From NCBI GenBank assembly GCA_900471515.1, contig UCFC01000060.1, positions 1-41,320 on the forward strand: 41,320 nt of DNA, written 5' to 3'. This DNA is from Hyphomicrobiales bacterium (GTDB lineage Bacteria > Pseudomonadota > Alphaproteobacteria > Rhizobiales > Rhizobiaceae). The position numbers and the translations under genes were made by a program. Shown one piece after another: positions 17,195 to 25,748 of the stretch (positions are counted from its first letter, which is position 1; the number at the start of each line of letters is the position of its first letter). Below the pieces are notes generated by a model that did no database searches, was not told the DNA's origin, and saw only the letters and a program-made list of their open reading frames with translations.

Positions 17195-19030
17195 TCAGAA
17201 CCGCCAGATCAACGGCACGATGAACACCGACACGACGAAGAACCAGAGCAACAACGGCAATCCGAGCTTCCAGTAGTCGTTGAAGGCATAGCCGCCGGGA
17301 CCCATGACCATCAGGTTCGTCGGTGTCGCTATCGGGGTCAGGAAGGCGGCTGCCGCGGCAACCGCAGTGCTCATCAGGACCGGGCGTGGCGAAATCCCCA
17401 TGGCGGTCGCCGCCGCCACCCCGATCGGGATGACGATCAAGGCCGTCGCCGTATTGCTGATCAACTGCCCCATGATCGATGTGAGCACGAAAAGCCCGGC
17501 AAGCAGCGCGACGGGACCCGCCTCTCCGACGGCGGCGACGAGATGATCTGCCATCAGCTTGGCCGCGCCTGTTTCCACCATTGCCGTCGAGAGCGGCATC
17601 ATCGCGCCGACGAGGATAACGGTCGTCCAGCCGACGGCGCGGTAGGCTTGCTCGACGGTCATGATCCCCGAGAGAATGATGGCGCCGGCGGCAAGCAGAC
17701 CCGCCACCGCCGGCGGCACGAGGCCGGTGGCGAGCAGAAGGACCATCGCGACCAGGATGACAACCGCCTGACGGGCGCCGGGACCCATGGGAACCGCTTG
17801 GCGGCGGACCAGTTCGGGCGAGTTCACCACCAGCACATCCGGGTCGTTCAGATGGACGTCGAGCGCTCTCCAGGTTCCCTGCAGCAGCATCGTGTCGCCA
17901 GCCTGCAGGACGACGCCACCGGCATCTTTGGCAACGCTGCCCGGCGGAATGCCGGCGCCCCCGCGCTGCGCCGCAAGAATGATCAGATCGCCGCTTTCGG
18001 TGACCATGCCTGGGAAAACCGTTTCGCCGATGAGGCCAGACCGCGGCGGGATGACGACCTCTGCAAGACCCGAGCTGCGGTTGAAGAGTGTCTCTTCGCC
18101 CTGCCCACTCGGCTTGTCGTCGCGAAAGGCGAGATGCATGGCTGCTGCAAATGCGGCAGCGACCTCGGGTTCTCCGCGCACGATAAAATGGTCACCCTCC
18201 GCGAGGATGGGCCTGCGCAGCGGGCCGGCAGTCTCGCCCTCCTGGAGGGCGACTAGCTGCAAGCCCGGGTGGGCAGAAAGATCGACATCGGTCGATGCCT
18301 TGCCAACGTAGGGTGAGCTTGCCCGCACCCGCATCTGGTAGATGCCACTTGCAAGCCCGTATTGCTCGACGAGCGTCTTCGCATGATGACTGAAATCGGC
18401 CGGCATGGTCGCGCCGTTGCGTTCGGGAAGCAGTTGCTTTCCAAACAGAATGATGATGGCCATGGTGCCGGCGAGAAGCGGAATACCGGCAAGCGCGAAC
18501 TCGAAAAAGCCGAAACCGCCCACACCCGCGTCGATGCCGGCCTCCGAAACGAGGACGTTCACGGGTGTTCCCGTCAATGCCAGCATCGATCCGGCGTGCG
18601 CGGAAAAGACCAGCGGCATGAGCAGCTGCGAAGAGTTCCGCCGGAGGCGCACGGCGATGACGACGACGACGGGCAGGAGTGCTGCGACCGCGCCGTTGAC
18701 GCTGATCAGCGCAGTGAGAAGCGATACCAGGCCCATGGTCAGAAGGAGCAGGCGTGCACGGCTTTCCTCGCCGGCGCCGCGGATCAAAAGCTGACCCGCC
18801 CATGCAGTAACGCCGGTGACTTCCAGCCCGGAACTGACGACGAACAGGGACGCGATGAAGATGACCGCCGGATCGCCAAACCCGCCAAGCGCTTGCCCGA
18901 GCGTCAGGACGCCGGTGGCCCATAAGGCCAGGGCAGTCAGCATGGCGACGAAGACGACCGGCAGTTTGTTCCAGACGAACAGAACCACGGCAACGGCGAT
19001 GATGGTCGCTGTGTATGCTATCGGACTCAA
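17195..19030 (-). CDS. SLC13/DASS-type permease with central RCK-C (TrkA-C) domains
   Basis: Inner-membrane anion permease of about 611 residues. Hydrophobic helices form an N-terminal bundle, then a soluble central segment resembles two TrkA-C domains (GLQLVALQEGE, GDHFIVRGEPEVAAAF and a second copy), then a C-terminal bundle. The NGAVAALLPVVV and TGTPVNVLVSEAG segments match the re-entrant SNT-type motifs of the divalent anion:sodium symporter family, and the C-terminal bundle repeats the theme (ISNTATALIVIP, ATPTNLMVMGPGG). Likely substrates are sulfate or di- and tricarboxylates. The start is uncertain: TTG at 19030 has AAAGGGAGC upstream, while GTG at 19090 would add 20 residues. It follows the M20 peptidase on the same strand, suggesting a shared transcript. 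Confidence 0.9.
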   Translation of the reverse strand: MSPIAYTATIIAVAVVLFVWNKLPVVFVAMLTALALWATGVLTLGQALGGFGDPAVIFIASLFVVSSGLEVTGVTAWAGQLLIRGAGEESRARLLLLTMGLVSLLTALISVNGAVAALLPVVVVIAVRLRRNSSQLLMPLVFSAHAGSMLALTGTPVNVLVSEAGIDAGVGGFGFFEFALAGIPLLAGTMAIIILFGKQLLPERNGATMPADFSHHAKTLVEQYGLASGIYQMRVRASSPYVGKASTDVDLSAHPGLQLVALQEGETAGPLRRPILAEGDHFIVRGEPEVAAAFAAAMHLAFRDDKPSGQGEETLFNRSSGLAEVVIPPRSGLIGETVFPGMVTESGDLIILAAQRGGAGIPPGSVAKDAGGVVLQAGDTMLLQGTWRALDVHLNDPDVLVVNSPELVRRQAVPMGPGARQAVVILVAMVLLLATGLVPPAVAGLLAAGAIILSGIMTVEQAYRAVGWTTVILVGAMMPLSTAMVETGAAKLMADHLVAAVGEAGPVALLAGLFVLTSIMGQLISNTATALIVIPIGVAAATAMGISPRPVLMSTAVAAAAAFLTPIATPTNLMVMGPGGYAFNDYWKLGLPLLLWFFVVSVFIVPLIWRF

Positions 19031-19236
19031 TCGCCCGGCTCCCTTTCGCGCTTTCGGGCCATGCGGACCGCGGGTGTTCCCCGCGGGCACGCAATTGCCA
19101 ACACTGCCTCGTGACTTCCGGTGAATTCGGCCATGGCTTGCGCGGACGACAATGACGTGATGCGTGCCGGCCGCCCATCTCCCGCCGCAAAGGTCAGGCC
19201 TGCCGCCATCCCGTGCAATGCCCGCCCGTCAATCAT
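19027..19236 (-). CDS. Possible small bridging ORF of unknown function
   Basis: A 69-residue frame exactly fills the gap between the M20 peptidase and the SLC13 permease. Its ATG overlaps the peptidase stop by eight bases (ATGATTGA), and its TGA overlaps the permease TTG start as TTGA. This two-sided overlap resembles translational coupling. The third codon position is roughly 70 percent GC by hand count. There is no good ribosome site, recognisable domain or membrane segment, so it could equally be chance or a way of carrying ribosomes across the gap. Confidence 0.25.
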   Translation of the reverse strand: MIDGRALHGMAAGLTFAAGDGRPARITSLSSAQAMAEFTGSHEAVLAIACPRGTPAVRMARKREREPGD

Positions 19237-20431
19237 CAAGCGTTGCCATCAGCACGCCGAGACGGCAGCCCTTCTCGTATTCCTTGAGGTTTACATATTC
19301 CTTGATGGTGTGGATCTCGGCCTGCCCGGCGCCGATGGTGATGGTTGGAACGCCATGCTTGTCGAGCCAATTGGCGTCTAGTCCGCCGTTCGAGAAGACA
19401 TAGACCGGCTCGATGCCGAGCATCTGCAGGGCCCTTGTCGCGCGCTTGACGATCGGCGTGTCCTTGCCGAGTTCAAACGGTGGATAGGATGGCTTGTGAC
19501 TGAACTTGACCTCGGCCTTGTGGCCCTGATCGTCCGTCACTTCGCTCTGGGCCCTGGCAAAGGCCTCCTTGTAGCCCGTCGCAATCTTCGTCGCGAAGCT
19601 TGCCTCGGGGCTACGCGCCTCACCCTTGATGAAGGCGTAGTCGGTCACGACGTTGGTCGCGTCGCCCGCCGGCTTGTTGTCCTTGCCGCCGAAAATGCCG
19701 ACATTGCTGGTACCGCGGCCATCGGACTTGACCACCTTGCCGAACCAGCCGTTGTTCCTTGCCTCCGCCAATGCGACGGCACCCACCAGCGTTGCCGAGA
19801 TGCCCTTTTCGGGCGCAACCCCGGCATGCGAGGCGCGGCCAACGATCTCGACTTCCCAATTTTCCTGGCCGACGGCGCCGACGATCAGGTCGGAAGCCAT
19901 CTGGCCATCGACATTGACACACATCGCGGCGCCATGGAGGTCGGCGGGATTGAGTTCCCGCGCCCCGTGAAGACCGCTTTCCTCGCGAACCGTAAACAAC
20001 AGCGTGATCGGCGGGTGTGGGAGGTTGTTCTTGATCAGGGTCTCGGCGACCACCACAAGGACGGCAACGCCGGTGCGGGCATCACCGCCAAGTGCCGTCG
20101 TGCCGTCGGAGACAATTCGGTCGCCCTCGCGCCGGGGCTTGGCGCCTGCGCAAAGTGGCACCGTGTCGAGATGCGTCGAGAAGAGAAGCCGAGGCCCCGG
20201 CCGCGTTCCGGCGATATCGACGATCAAGTTGCCTGTCTCGGTCGGCAGGGGAATCCGCTTGTTGGCGTCATCGAAGCGAATGGCCTTCTCGGGAACGCCG
20301 ATCGCCTTCAAGGCATCAACGACGGCAAGCCCGATGTTCTTTTCCTGACCGGTGATGCCCTCCACCGACAGGAAACGCATGAGATGATTTTCCGCGGCGG
20401 CGACGTCGAGTGGAATGGAGGTGTTGCTCAT
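19229..20431 (-). CDS. M20-family metallopeptidase (peptidase T-like)
   Basis: Cytoplasmic di-zinc peptidase or amidohydrolase of 400 residues. Zinc ligands and catalytic residues are visible: H87 and D89 in STHLDTVP, D117 in GGDARTG, the catalytic E150 and ligand E151 in REESG, D175 in NVDGQ, and a C-terminal histidine in GQAEIHTI. A lid or dimerisation domain occupies the middle (GRASHAGVAPEKG). The order of motifs is closest to peptidase T and related tripeptidases. It sits 54 bases after an AbgT-family transporter, so it may cleave the imported substrate, by analogy with the E. coli aminobenzoyl-glutamate system. That pairing is inferred; a general di- or tripeptidase role is the alternative. 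Confidence 0.9.
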   Translation of the reverse strand: MSNTSIPLDVAAAENHLMRFLSVEGITGQEKNIGLAVVDALKAIGVPEKAIRFDDANKRIPLPTETGNLIVDIAGTRPGPRLLFSTHLDTVPLCAGAKPRREGDRIVSDGTTALGGDARTGVAVLVVVAETLIKNNLPHPPITLLFTVREESGLHGARELNPADLHGAAMCVNVDGQMASDLIVGAVGQENWEVEIVGRASHAGVAPEKGISATLVGAVALAEARNNGWFGKVVKSDGRGTSNVGIFGGKDNKPAGDATNVVTDYAFIKGEARSPEASFATKIATGYKEAFARAQSEVTDDQGHKAEVKFSHKPSYPPFELGKDTPIVKRATRALQMLGIEPVYVFSNGGLDANWLDKHGVPTITIGAGQAEIHTIKEYVNLKEYEKGCRLGVLMATLDD

Positions 20432-20485
20432 TATCTCATCCGATCATTCGAGTGTTCATTCATTCAAGGATGCGGGCACCCAGCC

Positions 20486-22033
20486 TCACAGCCCCCATGG
20501 AAGCCCAAGGGCCTTCCAGACCGCAAAAAGGCCTGTCCAGAGCACGAATATCAGCACGACGTAGGGAAGCATCAGCGAGACGATCGTGCCGACACCGGCC
20601 GACTTGTCGTACTTCTGGGCAAAGCCAACGACGAGCGCGAAATAAGCGTTGAGGGGGGTGATTGCGTTCATCGGTGAATCACCGACACGATAGGCAGCCA
20701 GGACCGCTTCCGGCTCGACGCCGAGCTTCATCAGAAGCGGAACGAAGACGGGAGCGAAAATTGCCCATTTGGCAATGGCGCCGGTCAGCAGGAGGTCGAT
20801 GATGGCGACGACGACGATAAAGCCGATCAGCAGTGGCAGGGCGCCGATGTTGGCGGCCTGCAACGCCCCAGAGAGGCTGAGCGCCATGACGGTGCCAATA
20901 TTGGTGTAAGTGAAATAGGCGACAAACTGGCTGAGCACGAAGAACAGGAAAATGGTCCCGCCCATGTTCTTGATTGATTTCTCGATCGCCGCGATGACTT
21001 CGGCAAGTGTCTTGAGGGTGCCGGCGCCAATCCCGTAGGCCCAACCCGTCACCAGGAAGATCAGCATGATGAGCGCGATCAACCCGTTCATGAAAGGTGA
21101 ATTGCCGATGAGTTCGCCCGAATCGGGATTGCGCAATGGAGCCCCACCTGGAATGGTCAGAAGCAAGAAGACGACGAGAAGGCCGATCAGTCCGTACAGG
21201 GCGAAACGCAAGCCACGCGATTCCTGCTCGGAGAGCGTTGCTCCCTGGGGCTGAACATCGCCTTCGGCCAAGGCCGGACTGTACTCGCCGAGCCGCGGCG
21301 CGATCATGCGGTCGGTAATGAATGCAATCACCACCGTCAGGAACAGCACCGAGGCAATCGAAAACCACACATTCGACGCCAGGCCGATCGATCGCGCGGG
21401 ATCGACGAGATGCGCTGCATCGTTGGTGAATTCGACAAGCACCGCATCGAGCGGTTTGATCAGCATGTTGACGGTAAACGCGCCGGCGACGGCGGCAAAT
21501 CCGAGCGCCAGTCCCGCTAACGGGTGGCGCCCGACTGCCAGATAGGCAACGCCGGCGAGCGGGATCAGCACGAGATATCCGGCATCGGCGGCGATACTGG
21601 CAAGGATCCCGACGAAGGCGAGGATATAGGTCAGGGCCCAGCTCGGTGAAACAATCACCAGCTTGCGGATCAGCGCCGTGACCAGGCCCGACTCTTCTGC
21701 AACGCCGGCGCCGATCATGGCAGCGATCATCAGGCCGACTGCCGTAAAGCTCATGAAGTTGGGGATGAGCGATGAATATAGAAAGCGGATGCCCTCCACA
21801 TTCAGCAGGCTGCGGATGGCGGTCGATGCCTGCTCGATCTCATGCGTGTCGGGATTGATGCGCTCATAGTTTACGGCCGCTCCGAATGCGCCAAGTACCG
21901 CCGACAGCACAATGACGATGCCGATGAGGATCAGGAAGATGATCACCGGATGGGGAACCATGTTTCCCACCTTCTCAACGCCGTCGAGAAATCTCTGCAT
22001 TGCTGTCTTTGGTGCGGCATTGGCAGTGGCCAT
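20486..22033 (-). CDS. AbgT-family transporter
   Basis: Inner-membrane transporter of 515 residues of the AbgT (aminobenzoyl-glutamate/sulfonamide) family. It has an N-terminal amphipathic start (FLDGVEKVGNMVPHPVIIF), many hydrophobic helices and the family-typical C-terminal segments GDSPMNAITPLNAYF and YDKSAGVGTIVSLMLPY. Characterised members import p-aminobenzoyl-glutamate or export sulfonamides. The start at 22033 has GGAGGC just upstream. It is the first gene of a probable operon with the M20 peptidase, and possibly the SLC13 permease, which favours import of a peptide-like or acyl-glutamate compound here. The symbol is withheld because the substrate is unproven. Confidence 0.92.
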   Translation of the reverse strand: MATANAAPKTAMQRFLDGVEKVGNMVPHPVIIFLILIGIVIVLSAVLGAFGAAVNYERINPDTHEIEQASTAIRSLLNVEGIRFLYSSLIPNFMSFTAVGLMIAAMIGAGVAEESGLVTALIRKLVIVSPSWALTYILAFVGILASIAADAGYLVLIPLAGVAYLAVGRHPLAGLALGFAAVAGAFTVNMLIKPLDAVLVEFTNDAAHLVDPARSIGLASNVWFSIASVLFLTVVIAFITDRMIAPRLGEYSPALAEGDVQPQGATLSEQESRGLRFALYGLIGLLVVFLLLTIPGGAPLRNPDSGELIGNSPFMNGLIALIMLIFLVTGWAYGIGAGTLKTLAEVIAAIEKSIKNMGGTIFLFFVLSQFVAYFTYTNIGTVMALSLSGALQAANIGALPLLIGFIVVVAIIDLLLTGAIAKWAIFAPVFVPLLMKLGVEPEAVLAAYRVGDSPMNAITPLNAYFALVVGFAQKYDKSAGVGTIVSLMLPYVVLIFVLWTGLFAVWKALGLPWGL

Positions 22034-22210
22034 GTCTTGCCTCCAGTTGAACCGAGTTCATCGCACCCAAAGGGTCGTCAATCGGCGCGCTTGATTGAAC
22101 TCCCGCGCACAGCGGCTAAGCTGGAAATGCCGCGATCAGAACAGTCGTACCGTTCGCATCCTGCCGAGCCTTCGTTCCCATACCGCCTGTATCCGCCTGC
22201 CCCCTCGAAA

Positions 22211-22468
22211 TCAGCGTGGGCAGGCTGCAATGTAACGTCGACCGTTGCGATCTTGAAACTCGCACTGTCCCGGACGACCGGCAACGTTGCCAATCACTGC
22301 CCCGGTTGCGCCACCGATCGCTGCGCCAACCGCTGCCCCGCGTACGTCGTTCCGCACGGCTCCGCCGACCACCGCCCCTGTTGCGGCACCGATACCGGCG
22401 CCTTGCTGTGTGGGAGTGCAACTTGCAAGCGCAATGCCTGCAATCGAACACATCAGCAATTTCTTCAT
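22211..22468 (-). CDS. Glycine-zipper lipoprotein
   Basis: Small outer-membrane-type lipoprotein of 85 residues. The signal peptide ends in the lipobox LASC, with C17 the lipidated residue. The mature part has alternating glycines (GAGIGAATGAVVGGAV, GAAVGAAIGGATGAVIG) forming two glycine-zipper helices, then a short polar tail with two cysteines. Similar proteins include OsmB-like and YMGG-like lipoproteins, some stress induced. The ATG at 22468 follows GAGGGCGA; a GTG one codon earlier is possible. It stands alone, transcribed away from gltS. Confidence 0.85.
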   Translation of the reverse strand: MKKLLMCSIAGIALASCTPTQQGAGIGAATGAVVGGAVRNDVRGAAVGAAIGGATGAVIGNVAGRPGQCEFQDRNGRRYIAACPR

Positions 22469-22532
22469 CACTCGCCCTCTGTGAGGTTCGCTTGGCAGAA
22501 CATTCGCGACTTCAACTTGTACGCCTCGTCCC

Positions 22533-22599
22533 GACTATAGTGTCGTAGAAGACGGTCTGTGATCGGCATAGAATCCCAAAACCAAGCCCTGAGTTCAAA
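22533..22599 (+). repeat. Dispersed intergenic repeat, copy 1
   Basis: Begins GACTATAG and carries the core GTGATCGGCATAGAATCCC. Aligned without gaps to copy 2 at 31908, the first 51 bases share about 36 positions by hand count, and similarity continues weakly to about 22600. Copy 3 at 39104 shares about 33 of the first 50 positions. It lies about 275 bases before the gltS start. Confidence 0.6.
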
Positions 22600-22604
22600 A
22601 CTCA
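22590..22604. promoter_or_regulatory. Inverted repeat TGAGTT-CAA-AACTCA
   Basis: A perfect 6-base inverted repeat with a 3-base spacer sits at the end of repeat copy 1, about 270 bases upstream of gltS and 120 bases upstream of the lipoprotein gene. It could be an operator or a small hairpin. The function is unknown. Confidence 0.3.
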
Positions 22605-22873
22605 CGACCGGTGACGTGACTAACCTCGCGTGGCACCTGCATGAATCGGCCTTGGGGAATACTCGCAGGGAAAGGTCAAACCTTGCCGTAGGTGAGCATT
22701 GGCGAAAGGGGCGGTGACGACCGGCTGGTCGGCGGCGGCTCGGTTTTGTCTTGCACTTCGTTGCAACCATGCCCGCATGAACGGATTAGAACTGGCTCAA
22801 CCGCGCGGCGCGTGGCAAAGTCGAGCCTGCAACCGCAAACGTGGCGAGGGCCGCGGCGCCGGAGGGGTGACAC

Positions 22874-24076
22874 ATGTCGGTGATGCAGCTCCCAGGACTA
22901 CTATCCTTCACTATCGCGATTCTTGTCTTCTTTGCGGGCGCCAATCTCAACCGTCTGGTTCCCATCCTTGTCCACTGGAGCATTCCTGAAGCCGTCACGG
23001 GAGGACTTCTGGCGGCCCTTGCGACCCTGATTGCCTATGAGTTTTTTGGAGTCGAGATCAGCTTTACCCTGGCCGCACGCGATATGCTGCTTCTCTATTT
23101 TTTCACCGGCGTCGGACTGAATGCGCGACTCTCCGATCTGGCAGCAGGAGGAAGACCCTTCCTCATTCTTCTCGGCATCACGCTGGTCTTTCTCGTCATC
23201 CAGAACCTTGTGGCCATTGCAACGAGCGACATCCTCGGACTTCCGCCCGGCACCTCGGTGTTGCTGGGATCAACGTCCCTGATCGGCGGGCATGGTACGA
23301 CGATCGCCTGGGCGCCGATCATAACAAGCCGTTTCGGCCTTACGAATGCACTGGAGATCGGGATCGCCAGCGCAACTCTCGGCCTTGTCATTGCCAGCCT
23401 TATCGGAGGGCCGATCGCACGATACCTGATCAAACGCCATGGCTTGAGCGGTGCAGAAGAGGAGCTTACGATCGGCGTATCGCGCGCAGCGACAAGCGGC
23501 CATCACGATGACGTCAGCTACGTCAGCCTCTTGCGGACCTTACTCGTCACCAACCTTGCGATCCTCATCGGATACGCCTTGCATGAGATCATTGTCGACG
23601 CTGGTATCAATCTTCCGCTATTCGTTGTCTGCCTGCTCGTCGCGATCGTGATGACGAACACCGTCCCGTTCGTCGCGCCGAAGCTGCCATGGCCAACACG
23701 TAGCCGCGCCCTCTCGCTGATCTCCGATCTCTCGTTGAACGTGTTTCTGGCCATGTCGTTGATGAGCATGCAATTGTGGGGCCTGAGTGGACTTGGGCCG
23801 GCGCTGGCCGTGGTGCTTGCCATCCAGACGATCATCGCCGTTGCCTACATCCTGTTCGTGGTATTTCCAGCAATGGGGCGCAACTACGAAGCGGCCGTAA
23901 TTTCTGCGGGCTTCTGCGGCATCTCGCTTGGCGCCACACCGACTGCAATCGCCAACATGACTGCTGTCACCAAGACTCATGGTGCAGCGACGGTCGCGTT
24001 CATTATCCTCCCGCTTGTCTCAGCGTTCTTCATCGACCTGGCAAACGCGGCGGCGCTTGGCTTTCTTGTTCGTTGA
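22874..24076 (+). CDS. gltS: GltS-family sodium/glutamate symporter
   Basis: Inner-membrane sodium-coupled glutamate importer of 400 residues, the usual size of GltS (about 400). Recognisable segments are LVFFAGANLNRLVPIL near the start, YFFTGVGLNARLSDL, the re-entrant loop motif SLIGGHGTTIAWAP, and the repeated counterpart GISLGATPTAIANMTA near the C-terminus. Hydrophobic helices span the whole protein as two inverted halves. GGAGGGG precedes the ATG by six bases. It stands alone on the plus strand with the AraC regulator gene convergent 32 bases downstream. Whether that regulator controls it is not shown by the sequence. Confidence 0.94.
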   Translation: MSVMQLPGLLSFTIAILVFFAGANLNRLVPILVHWSIPEAVTGGLLAALATLIAYEFFGVEISFTLAARDMLLLYFFTGVGLNARLSDLAAGGRPFLILLGITLVFLVIQNLVAIATSDILGLPPGTSVLLGSTSLIGGHGTTIAWAPIITSRFGLTNALEIGIASATLGLVIASLIGGPIARYLIKRHGLSGAEEELTIGVSRAATSGHHDDVSYVSLLRTLLVTNLAILIGYALHEIIVDAGINLPLFVVCLLVAIVMTNTVPFVAPKLPWPTRSRALSLISDLSLNVFLAMSLMSMQLWGLSGLGPALAVVLAIQTIIAVAYILFVVFPAMGRNYEAAVISAGFCGISLGATPTAIANMTAVTKTHGAATVAFIILPLVSAFFIDLANAAALGFLVR

Positions 24077-24108
24077 GTTTGGCCCGCGTTCCGTGCTTGC
24101 GCGGGAGG

Positions 24109-25248
24109 TCAACCCTGCAATCTTCGCAAAAGGACACCAAGCCTCTCCTCGGATGGGCACTCCTCGAGGTCGGAGTGAACAGGAATGCCGCCGCCGCCTC
24201 GATTCCTGACTTCGCTCGGGCTGTAACCAAATGCTCGCTTGAACGCGCGGCTGAACTCCGCACCATCGGTGAAACCACGCTCTTCGGCGATTTGAAAAAT
24301 GAGGCGCCGGTCGTTGGGGTCGGTTAGCGCGGCATGGGCACTCAGCAGTCGACGGTGCTGAACGTAGTGCATCACGCCGCCAAAAGGCTCGAACAGGTTG
24401 TAAAGCCGCGTTCGCGAAATCCCGAGCTCCCGCCGCAACAACTCGCACCCGAGTTTGGGATCGAGCAACCTGTTCTGGACAAGTTGGCGTGCTCGCTCGA
24501 GAAGAACAGTGGCGATCGGCCCTTCGGCGGCTTCGATATGGTCTGCGCACGGCGAAACACATGCAAGGATCATCCCGCGCGTGGCCGCGACGAGTCCGGG
24601 CAGTTCGGCCTGGGTAAGCATCGGCAAACGTTTGGCGACGTCAACGAGATAGTCCGAAAACAGCTGCCCCATGCCAGTCGCCAGTGTCGAAAATTCCGCC
24701 GAGCCAAGTCTGGCCGACGTCTCGAGGGACAGGTCGCGCGGCACGAACAGAATGAGCATCTCGCTCTTGTCGACGACGCCGTCGAAACAGCGCCCAAGCG
24801 AATGGATCTGGACCTCCCCCGGACCCGCGGTAAACGCGCTCCTTGCCGCATCCGTGTGAATTTGTCCCGACAGCAGAACCGTTATGGTCCAGTGATCGAG
24901 GGGATCGCGCCGACGATGTCCAGGCAGGCTTGAAAACGCCAGACGATCCGTGCTGATCCGAGCAAGGACAAGACTGCCGAGATCCCACAGCCTTTGTCGG
25001 CCGTTGAAATTGGCTGTTCTGGGGTCGATGTCCGAGAGTTCGAGCATCGGCGCGAAACTATCGTGCCATGCCATGAACTGATCTGCCCGAGGCAGCCCTT
25101 CGGTCGAAAATTCAAACGAAGGCAAGCGGGCCGCTTTGCCATTTTCCGACATTGCCTCGACTGCGTCGAAATTCCGGCTCGCGAGGCGCCCATGGTCCGG
25201 CCCGCCTTCGGGCAGCCCCGCACGGTTCGGGACACCTTCCATCGCCAT
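24109..25248 (-). CDS. AraC-family transcriptional regulator
   Basis: Regulator of 379 residues. A cupin-like or AraC-binding-like N-terminal domain (DHWTITVLLSGQI, GPGEVQIHSLGRCFDG) is followed by a C-terminal double helix-turn-helix: LRRELGISRTRLYNLF and FQIAEERGFTDGAEFSRAFKRAFGYSPSE are the two recognition units. The domain order resembles AraC-binding-like regulators of the FeaR/NphR kind. The start at 25248 is preferred because GGAGG stands eight bases upstream; ORF extension to 25371 is unlikely. Its ribosome site overlaps the stop of a small upstream ORF. Targets are unknown; the nearest gene, gltS, is convergent, not divergent. Confidence 0.9.
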   Translation of the reverse strand: MAMEGVPNRAGLPEGGPDHGRLASRNFDAVEAMSENGKAARLPSFEFSTEGLPRADQFMAWHDSFAPMLELSDIDPRTANFNGRQRLWDLGSLVLARISTDRLAFSSLPGHRRRDPLDHWTITVLLSGQIHTDAARSAFTAGPGEVQIHSLGRCFDGVVDKSEMLILFVPRDLSLETSARLGSAEFSTLATGMGQLFSDYLVDVAKRLPMLTQAELPGLVAATRGMILACVSPCADHIEAAEGPIATVLLERARQLVQNRLLDPKLGCELLRRELGISRTRLYNLFEPFGGVMHYVQHRRLLSAHAALTDPNDRRLIFQIAEERGFTDGAEFSRAFKRAFGYSPSEVRNRGGGGIPVHSDLEECPSEERLGVLLRRLQG

Positions 25249-25252
25249 CGCA

Positions 25253-25486
25253 TTACCTCCTGTCGACTGCAGACAAGGCGAGGCAGGCCATGTGCGGCTG
25301 GCTTGGCAGACATACTGCCCATTGTGCTCTGGATACTGACGATGCATCACGTGCCGGCAGCTGGCCGCCACGGATAGGTAGGGAATTGAAGCGCTCGAAT
25401 TGGCGGCGCCCCCCTCGGACGCGGTAGGTCATGCCGGTATCGCTTTTCAAAGTCGCGGGCGCGACATAAACAAATGTGCAGTTCAT
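25253..25486 (-). CDS. Possible small ORF upstream of the AraC gene
   Basis: A 77-residue frame beginning MNCTFVYVAP has a strong ribosome site (AGAGGAGA) and ends at a TAA that directly abuts the GGAGG of the AraC gene, four bases before its ATG. That spacing suggests a leader peptide or translationally coupled small gene. No domain, signal peptide or membrane segment is recognised, and the C-terminal half has a composition typical of chance frames. The true product could be shorter or absent. Confidence 0.3.
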   Translation of the reverse strand: MNCTFVYVAPATLKSDTGMTYRVRGGRRQFERFNSLPIRGGQLPARDASSVSRAQWAVCLPSQPHMACLALSAVDRR

Positions 25487-25748
25487 TCGTGCTCTCCTCT
25501 TCAGCCCGAGAAGCAGGCCCGGATGACGTCTGAATGATGCAAGTGAAGGCTCGTTCTGCATGTTCTTGCCGATGGCTCAACAAGGAATGCCGAAGCTGCA
25601 GCCTTCATCCCGTAGCTGCCGGTGGCAGCGAGTGGTCTCCCCTCTTGCAGTTTAGTCCTTTCCGCCCCCCTACTCAACCGTCAGATGCAAAGCTGCACGG
25701 AGGCTTAAAGTTGCAACGCGGAACCGAGCCGATTCTCCTCCGTCGTCC
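25487..25748. other. Short intergenic region, nothing recognised
   Basis: Between the small ORF and the end of the AI-2E permease gene I see no gene or clear terminator. It should contain the promoter of the AraC unit. Short minus-strand frames here lack support. Confidence 0.3.

Larger units (their letters stand above)
22469..22873. other. Divergent intergenic region upstream of gltS
   Basis: This 405-base region holds no recognisable gene. It contains copy 1 of a dispersed repeat at 22533-22599 and an inverted repeat TGAGTT-CAA-AACTCA at 22590-22604. The promoters of the glycine-zipper lipoprotein (minus) and gltS (plus) should lie here, but I cannot place their boxes with confidence. Confidence 0.45.

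Noticed and set aside
17081..18256. 391-residue plus-strand frame opposite the SLC13 permease
   Set aside because: Antisense to a well-supported membrane protein; its composition (arginine, histidine, aspartate rich) is typical of shadow frames.
19496..20677. 393-residue plus-strand frame opposite the M20 peptidase
   Set aside because: The minus strand has all zinc-ligand motifs in order; the plus frame has no recognisable feature.
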